Below, one piece after another: positions 58,417-64,000 of a stretch of DNA of 64,000 bases. The stretch is from an uncultured Cryomorphaceae bacterium. GTDB taxonomy: Bacteria; Bacteroidota; Bacteroidia; Flavobacteriales; Schleiferiaceae. The notes beneath the pieces were generated by a model that saw only the letters and a list, made by a program, of their open reading frames with translations, ran no database searches and had not been told where the DNA came from. The stretch lies in the NCBI GenBank assembly GCA_913009655.1, contig CAJVWI010000008.1, forward strand, positions 1-64,000. Reading direction: 5' to 3'. Each line of letters starts with the position of its first letter. Within the stretch, counting starts at the first letter, position 1. A program made the translations under genes and the position numbers.

Positions 58417-58442
58417 TTGAAGGCCTTAAAATTGTATATTTG
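58417..58442 (+). promoter_or_regulatory. Candidate Bacteroidota promoter TTG-N15-TATATTTG upstream of the 1602-aa secreted protein
   Basis: TTG at 58417-58419; TATATTTG (TAnnTTTG) at 58435-58442; ATG at 58479. Spacer is short. Confidence 0.4.
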
Positions 58443-58478
58443 GTAGCAGGAGATTTTCCATAGCACTTTGAAAAAATT

Positions 58479-61400
58479 ATGAAATACAGTATTCGAATAA
58501 TATCTACACTCGTAGTCTTCTTGTTTTCTTTCTCTGGCTTTGCTCAGACAAGCCCTATTACCGTTGTATTTGAGGAGAAATTCGACCCGCCATCTGGCCC
58601 TGATTCTGTGACGACTTTTCATACGACGCCAGGAACTAATGTTCCATACTGGAATGACACATCAGCCTTTTCTATTTCAGCACCAAACTCTTATCATGCC
58701 AAAATAATCCCATTTGACTCAATTATTTTTCAAACTGATACATTTTCTACTGTAGGCAATGTTTTCGTTAGTTTAACTTTTGCCCAAATATGTAAGGTCC
58801 ATTTTGGCCAGCATGCATACATAAGAGTTTCTAATGATAACGGGGCAACTTGGACACGTCTGAATGGATCCCACTACAGTGGTGCCTCGCCAGCTTTTCC
58901 CACTGCTGGTTATTTTAATGAACTATCATATGCCAATCCTAATGCATCTCCTTACTGGGGTGGTCTTACAACCGTAGGCACGGGTAACTCACCGTCTCAG
59001 TCCTGGTGGGTGGGTGAAACCTTTGACATTTCTAGCATCATAGGAAATGGACCCAATGGAACAGGTAATGGATATTCTAATTGTATGATTCAATTTGTTT
59101 TAGAATACAGAAGCCCATTTGGAACTGCAGACCCAGCAGGGTGGTTTATTGATAATCTCAAAGTTGAAGCGGCTCCGTGTGAATTAGTTCCTCCAACTTT
59201 AACTTTTAATCTCAACCCTAAAAGGGAACCGATTGGCCCAAGATATCAAAGCAACCAAGAGATAAGGTTAAAAGCGACAGATTTAGGTTCTGGGATTGAT
59301 TCTGTAGTACTTTTTCATAGATTAAATAGTGGCCCATGGGATACAGTTCAAATGTCTAGTAGCATGAGTGGAGCGTGCCCAGATTCCGCTCAATATTTTC
59401 ATACATTGACTAGTTTAATTGTTGGAGATTCAGTGGATTGGTTCGTTGAGGTTTATGATTGTGCCTGTCCCAATATGGTTCGCTCCCCTTCTTTAAATTC
59501 AGCCTCGCAATACAATACATTTTGGATAGATCCCTCTCCTCCTGCTATATGCGGAATAACTACACCAACTAGCTTCCCGTATCTAGTAACAAGTTTTCCT
59601 TGGGTCGAGAATTTCTCATCTATAGATTGGATTCAAGGCTCTGGTGTTGGTGGAATTGGAACCTCACACAGAGGAGTTTTTCCTCAAGGGAATCCTCCTT
59701 CAGGAAAAAATTGGCAAGTATCGCCAAATACAAGTAATACAGGCTTCGCTTGGTCTGTTAGATTAGGTCAAACTGGAACTTTCAATACTGGTCCAAGTGG
59801 AGATCACACTACTGGAGGCGGTAAATATCTTTATACCGAGGCCTCACAGGGTAATGCCAACAATAATACCACAGTTATAACCCCGTGCATCAAATTAACC
59901 GGATTAAATCATGCTGTTTTAGAATTTTGGTATCATAAGTTTGGACAACACATGGGTAACATGCGAGTGGATATTGATACTGGGTCTGCTTCACCCTCAT
60001 GGGTTAATGCAATCGCTGTTATTCCTGGACAATTTCAGACTTCCCAAACACAACCCTGGGAAAAAATGCTAGTAAATCTTGATCCTTATTTGGGAAAAAT
60101 AATAAGGGTTCGATTTTTAGGGAATAAAAATAATTCGTCTTCTAATGATCTTGGAGATATGGCTTTGGATGATATTAGCATTTATGAACCAGATCCAGCG
60201 GATATCGAAATGCTTGCTGTTTACAAACCGCAAAATGGATTCTGCCAATATACGACAAGCGAAGATGTTCGAGTTCATATAAGATCTGAAGGCTTCTTCC
60301 CGATCGATACAATACCATTAGCCTATTCGGTAACAAATTTAACTACCAATACTACGGTGATAGGCAGAGACACCTTATACCAAGCTCTAGGGTTGGGAGA
60401 TACAGCTTCTTACACTTTTATTCCAAAAGCTGATCTTAGTGCTTTTGCCAATTACGATGTATATGCTTGGTCTGAAGCTCCAGGAGATCCAAATACTTCC
60501 AATGATAGCATCGGACCAATTTTTATAGAACACAAAGCTCCGATAAATCAGTTTCCGCATATCCAAGATTTTGATGGACCGGGTTGGTCACCAGGAAATG
60601 GAACTTCTGCAAACCCCGGGACCTTCAACACCTCAGACTGGGAAGTATTACCGGCATCAAATTCAGGAAACTATGCTTTCATGATAGGAAATGATCTAAC
60701 ATCTTCTTTTTCAACTGGACCTCGTTGGTCTAGAGGTCGAAAAGGCAATTACATGTATGCTGAAGGTTCTTATGGCAGCAATGGCCCCGCTACAATATTT
60801 GCAACTACCAAATGTGTTGATCTTTCATCCCTAACAAATCCGGTATTAACATTTTGGTATCACATGTACGGCTCTGATATAAACTTGTTAAATGTCCAAG
60901 TCATCCCAAATGGCAGCAATACATGGCAAACAGTTACTGGGGCACCGATTATAAATCAACAGCAATCAAAAGAAGTTGATGATTGGAAATTCAAAATAGT
61001 AGACTTAGCAGCTTACGCTGGTGATATTGTTAATATAAGAATCCTTGCAAGAAAATCAGGTTCAGGCGCTTCGGCAGACATTGCATTAGATGATTTGTAT
61101 ATATATGACCAACCAGCATCTGATGTTGGAGTAAGTGTAGTTTCATCGCCGCTTAATTCAGTCAATTTACTCAATCCCCAAAATGTAATATTTAAGGTTT
61201 ATAATTATGGAACTGTAACCCAATCTAATATTCCCATTACATACACAATACAAGATTTATGTACTCCCTCTAATTCTGGAACATATACCACCACGTATTC
61301 AGGAACTCTAGCCCCAGGGTCAGAAACAACAATAACCGTTGCTTCATTTCCAACTTATTACAATGGTGATTTTGAAGTGAAAGCATGGACAACATTAACA

Positions 61401-63287
61401 GGAGATGGATTTGCTATCAATGATACCGCTTCAAAAATATCTTCTGGAGCCACTTCATACCCGATTGCATTTGGGCCAGTTGATTTTGATAATTGCGTCG
61501 GTGACGAGTTTAGTTTCTTTGGCCAAGGAGGTTCTGGTACTCTTCAAATGTGGGAATTTGGGACACCCGCAAAAGGTAGTGGATGGAATAGCGCTGCATC
61601 AGGAACTAATTGTTGGATCACAGGAATAAAAGATAACTATCAACCAGGAATGACTGAAATCCTAAGAATTCCAACACTTACAGAATTTGACACAACGGTT
61701 GCAGCAGAATTACGATTCAAACATAAATTTGAATTTGCGCCGAGCGATGGAGGTGTAATTGAATATTTTCAAAATGGTAACTGGAACGCCCTAGGAAATG
61801 CATCTATGTCGGTAGGATATAATTGGTATGGTTCGATTTATGGATCTGCTGCTGTCCCTTCTTTAAATAGCCCAGGTTGGCTTGGAAACAGTGGAGGCCA
61901 ATGGATTACCTCTTCAATCCCTTTAAGCGTTTGGGACTATTCGACAAATCCAATTCAATTAAGAGCCCGTATGGTTTCATCTGCTGGAAGTAGTGCCAAA
62001 GGATGGGCAATTGATGACTTTGAAGTCTATGTGCCGCCTCAAAACTCAGCAGCTCCTGTCGAAATTGAAACTTTAGAATACCTAATCATTCCAGGAGATA
62101 CATCTCATTTGAGAGTTCGTATAGAAAATTCGGGAGCAAAACTTCTAGACTCATGTAAAGTGAGATATAAAGTCAATGGAGGTGCATGGACAAGTTTTGA
62201 AACGGTTGTCTTCAAAAATAAAGCTGGTGCAACTGCCCCTATGATGCGTGGACAACGTCAATGGTATAATTTAGATCAGGTTTGGGTCAACAACGGTGCA
62301 GGCGCATATAATATATGTGTTGAAACCTCCAGACCAAATGCTAAAGGAGACAATCTGGTTTCTGATGATTCTCTTTGCTTGTCTTTTACAACATTAGATA
62401 GAATCAATATTGATTTGTCTAACCCATATTGTAACGACTTTGAAGATCCAACAATTGCTTCATGGCTTCCTCTTCACCCTTCTGTTAAAACATTACAACA
62501 TGATTGGGAATTTGGAACTCCGAACCAAACTGATATTACAGGAGCTTCCAGTGGAACAAAGGCTTGGATGACCCGCCTTGATAGTAATTATAATCATATG
62601 GGGCAAAGTGCTCTGCATACTCCATTTTTTGTTTTAGACACATTTAAAGTATATGACCTAAGTTTCGATCACAGTATGATTACTGAACTATATCATGATG
62701 GAGGAAATGTAGATTGGTCTTATGATGGTGGTATTACATGGCATACTCTAGGGAGCACCTTAACAAATGGACTCTGGTTCAATACTACGAACGTAACATC
62801 ATTAGACATTATCCGCCCAGGTTGGTCTGGAAACACAAATGGATATATTACTTCAACAATTAAGTTTACAGTTGATAAGCCAGGAACTTTAGTTTTACGA
62901 TTTAGGTTTGGATCAGATTATACCTATCATGATCAGGGTTGGGCAATTGATAACTTCTGTCTTGAAGAGACGCCCGCTGGAACACCTGCAGACATTGTTG
63001 GAATAGGGATTCCGGAAATAGTGATTCCAGGATTTTTCTTGGGTCATATTTCTCCAAATCCCTTATCCAAACAGGGCTTTCTTAATTTTAACGCATCAAG
63101 ACAATTAAATGTTGACTTCTCTATCTCTAACATGAATGGTCAAACCATCATGAAGAAATACATCAACGGAGAAGAAGGCTACAATAAGGTACTTTTTGAT
63201 GCAAGTGAATGGCCTAATGGCTTATACTTTATTGAGGCTCTAGTTGAAGGAAAGTCCGTCGTAAGAAAGTTTATAGTGCAGCACTAA
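58479..63287 (+). CDS. Secreted multidomain protein with MAM-like modules and T9SS type A sorting domain
   Basis: 1602 aa, signal peptide; NTGPSGDHTTGGGKYLYTEAS...VLEFWYHKFGQHMGNMRVDI...LGDMALDDISIYEP; repeated GWAIDDFEVY/GWAIDNFCLE; C-term ISPNPLSKQGFLNF...WPNGLYFIEALVEGKSVVRKFIVQH. Confidence 0.9.
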   Translation: MKYSIRIISTLVVFLFSFSGFAQTSPITVVFEEKFDPPSGPDSVTTFHTTPGTNVPYWNDTSAFSISAPNSYHAKIIPFDSIIFQTDTFSTVGNVFVSLTFAQICKVHFGQHAYIRVSNDNGATWTRLNGSHYSGASPAFPTAGYFNELSYANPNASPYWGGLTTVGTGNSPSQSWWVGETFDISSIIGNGPNGTGNGYSNCMIQFVLEYRSPFGTADPAGWFIDNLKVEAAPCELVPPTLTFNLNPKREPIGPRYQSNQEIRLKATDLGSGIDSVVLFHRLNSGPWDTVQMSSSMSGACPDSAQYFHTLTSLIVGDSVDWFVEVYDCACPNMVRSPSLNSASQYNTFWIDPSPPAICGITTPTSFPYLVTSFPWVENFSSIDWIQGSGVGGIGTSHRGVFPQGNPPSGKNWQVSPNTSNTGFAWSVRLGQTGTFNTGPSGDHTTGGGKYLYTEASQGNANNNTTVITPCIKLTGLNHAVLEFWYHKFGQHMGNMRVDIDTGSASPSWVNAIAVIPGQFQTSQTQPWEKMLVNLDPYLGKIIRVRFLGNKNNSSSNDLGDMALDDISIYEPDPADIEMLAVYKPQNGFCQYTTSEDVRVHIRSEGFFPIDTIPLAYSVTNLTTNTTVIGRDTLYQALGLGDTASYTFIPKADLSAFANYDVYAWSEAPGDPNTSNDSIGPIFIEHKAPINQFPHIQDFDGPGWSPGNGTSANPGTFNTSDWEVLPASNSGNYAFMIGNDLTSSFSTGPRWSRGRKGNYMYAEGSYGSNGPATIFATTKCVDLSSLTNPVLTFWYHMYGSDINLLNVQVIPNGSNTWQTVTGAPIINQQQSKEVDDWKFKIVDLAAYAGDIVNIRILARKSGSGASADIALDDLYIYDQPASDVGVSVVSSPLNSVNLLNPQNVIFKVYNYGTVTQSNIPITYTIQDLCTPSNSGTYTTTYSGTLAPGSETTITVASFPTYYNGDFEVKAWTTLTGDGFAINDTASKISSGATSYPIAFGPVDFDNCVGDEFSFFGQGGSGTLQMWEFGTPAKGSGWNSAASGTNCWITGIKDNYQPGMTEILRIPTLTEFDTTVAAELRFKHKFEFAPSDGGVIEYFQNGNWNALGNASMSVGYNWYGSIYGSAAVPSLNSPGWLGNSGGQWITSSIPLSVWDYSTNPIQLRARMVSSAGSSAKGWAIDDFEVYVPPQNSAAPVEIETLEYLIIPGDTSHLRVRIENSGAKLLDSCKVRYKVNGGAWTSFETVVFKNKAGATAPMMRGQRQWYNLDQVWVNNGAGAYNICVETSRPNAKGDNLVSDDSLCLSFTTLDRINIDLSNPYCNDFEDPTIASWLPLHPSVKTLQHDWEFGTPNQTDITGASSGTKAWMTRLDSNYNHMGQSALHTPFFVLDTFKVYDLSFDHSMITELYHDGGNVDWSYDGGITWHTLGSTLTNGLWFNTTNVTSLDIIRPGWSGNTNGYITSTIKFTVDKPGTLVLRFRFGSDYTYHDQGWAIDNFCLEETPAGTPADIVGIGIPEIVIPGFFLGHISPNPLSKQGFLNFNASRQLNVDFSISNMNGQTIMKKYINGEEGYNKVLFDASEWPNGLYFIEALVEGKSVVRKFIVQH

Positions 63288-63331
63288 AAGTCAGAATATA
63301 GCTTTTCAAACAGGCTTTTTTCTTTACTATT

Positions 63332-63373
63332 GCCAAAATGACATTATTCTGATTCGAATACTGTCATTTTGGC
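63332..63373. promoter_or_regulatory. Perfect 12-bp inverted repeat upstream of clpB (candidate operator or hairpin)
   Basis: GCCAAAATGACA (63332-63343) - N18 - TGTCATTTTGGC (63362-63373); clpB ATG at 63429. Confidence 0.65.
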
Positions 63374-63428
63374 CCTTAAAACCTTTCGGCATTCCATTTG
63401 AACACTTTCTGTATGAAAACCACTGATA

Positions 63429-64000
63429 ATGGAAAACTTTACGTTAAAAACTCAAGATGCAATTCAATTTGCTCAAAAACTTGCCATTAAAAATGGACAC
63501 CAAGCTATAGATCCTATTCATATTTTCTTAGGTTGTCTAAACACTGAGCCTATCTTTTGTGAATCATTAATTCAAAGATCCAGTGTCAATTTTAAAAAAC
63601 TGCGTGATTCAGCAAATCAAGAATTAAAGAATATCCCTTCAAAAAAAAATACGAAGTCTTTTATGTCAATAAAAGCTCAACAAGTAATTGAGACTGGGAT
63701 CGGCAATGCGCAAAAAAACGGAAATGGATTTTTAAGTCTTGATTATCTAGTCTTAGCAATTGCTTTGAGTAAAAGTCTAATCGGTAAACTATTTCAAAGG
63801 AATGGTTTTAATATAACCGAATTTGAAAAAACTATGCAAGATTTAAGACGAGAAATTAGATCATCAGAATCAAATTTAGATTCTAATTATTATTCTTTAG
63901 ACCAGTTTGCAACCAATCTAAATAAGCTTGCCGAACAAGGTAAGCTTGATCCTGTTATCGGACGAGAAGAGGAAATAAGAAGAATTCTTCAGATTCTTAG
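63429..64000 (+). CDS. clpB: ATP-dependent chaperone ClpB (5' part, cut by window edge)
   Basis: MENFTLKTQDAIQFAQKLAIKNGHQAIDPIHIFLGCL...YYSLDQFATNLNKLAEQGKLDPVIGREEEIRRILQIL; Clp_N plus start of AAA domain. Confidence 0.9.
   Translation, partial: MENFTLKTQDAIQFAQKLAIKNGHQAIDPIHIFLGCLNTEPIFCESLIQRSSVNFKKLRDSANQELKNIPSKKNTKSFMSIKAQQVIETGIGNAQKNGNGFLSLDYLVLAIALSKSLIGKLFQRNGFNITEFEKTMQDLRREIRSSESNLDSNYYSLDQFATNLNKLAEQGKLDPVIGREEEIRRILQIL

Noticed and set aside
63288-63331. Possible terminator AGC...GCTTTTTTC after the 1602-aa gene
   Set aside because: Stem is only about 3-4 bp; too weak to call separately from the stronger inverted repeat that follows.

Overview
This window is an AT-rich, densely packed bacterial chromosome segment, almost certainly Bacteroidota and probably Flavobacteriales-like. 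Supporting evidence is type IX secretion (T9SS) sorting domains on four large secreted proteins, a GldI-like lipoprotein, DUF349, DUF721 and DUF368 genes, and TAnnTTTG-type promoter elements. From left to right it contains: (i) a minus-strand exopolysaccharide locus (Wzi-like, Wzy-like, an unassigned protein, Wzz, multi-SLBB Wza, GT2, initiating phosphoglycosyl transferase, Wzx) preceded by plsC and terC; (ii) a 2117-aa secreted protein built from alternating FN3 and MAM modules with PKD domains and a T9SS tail; (iii) a THUMP-like methyltransferase and an SBBP/PKD T9SS type B protein; (iv) a housekeeping stretch (cysteine desulfurase, glmM, TPR, DUF368, aroE, DUF349, uvrB, SemiSWEET, two cyclophilin-FKBP fusions, gldI-like, nrnA-like, ndk, DUF721, recF, TPR, ribH, phosphohexomutase, thioredoxin-like, YkgJ-like); (v) an exported PIG-L deacetylase plus Na+/solute symporter pair, a secreted subtilase with MAM/PKD/T9SS domains, a GNAT and a second symporter; (vi) recR, a GT2 fused to what looks like a catalytically gutted sugar transferase, a 2-oxoacid dehydrogenase E2, a DnaQ-like exonuclease, an FAH-family protein, a third MAM-containing T9SS protein, and the 5' end of clpB. 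I saw no tRNA, rRNA, CRISPR, transposon or recognisable defence system. The best novelty candidates are the tandem FN3-MAM surface proteins, the GT2/degenerate-PGT chimera, an inverted repeat upstream of clpB, the clustered immunophilin fusions, and an unassigned protein inside the EPS locus. I did not find a clear-cut new multi-gene system. Domain calls come from motif recognition by eye, with no database search.
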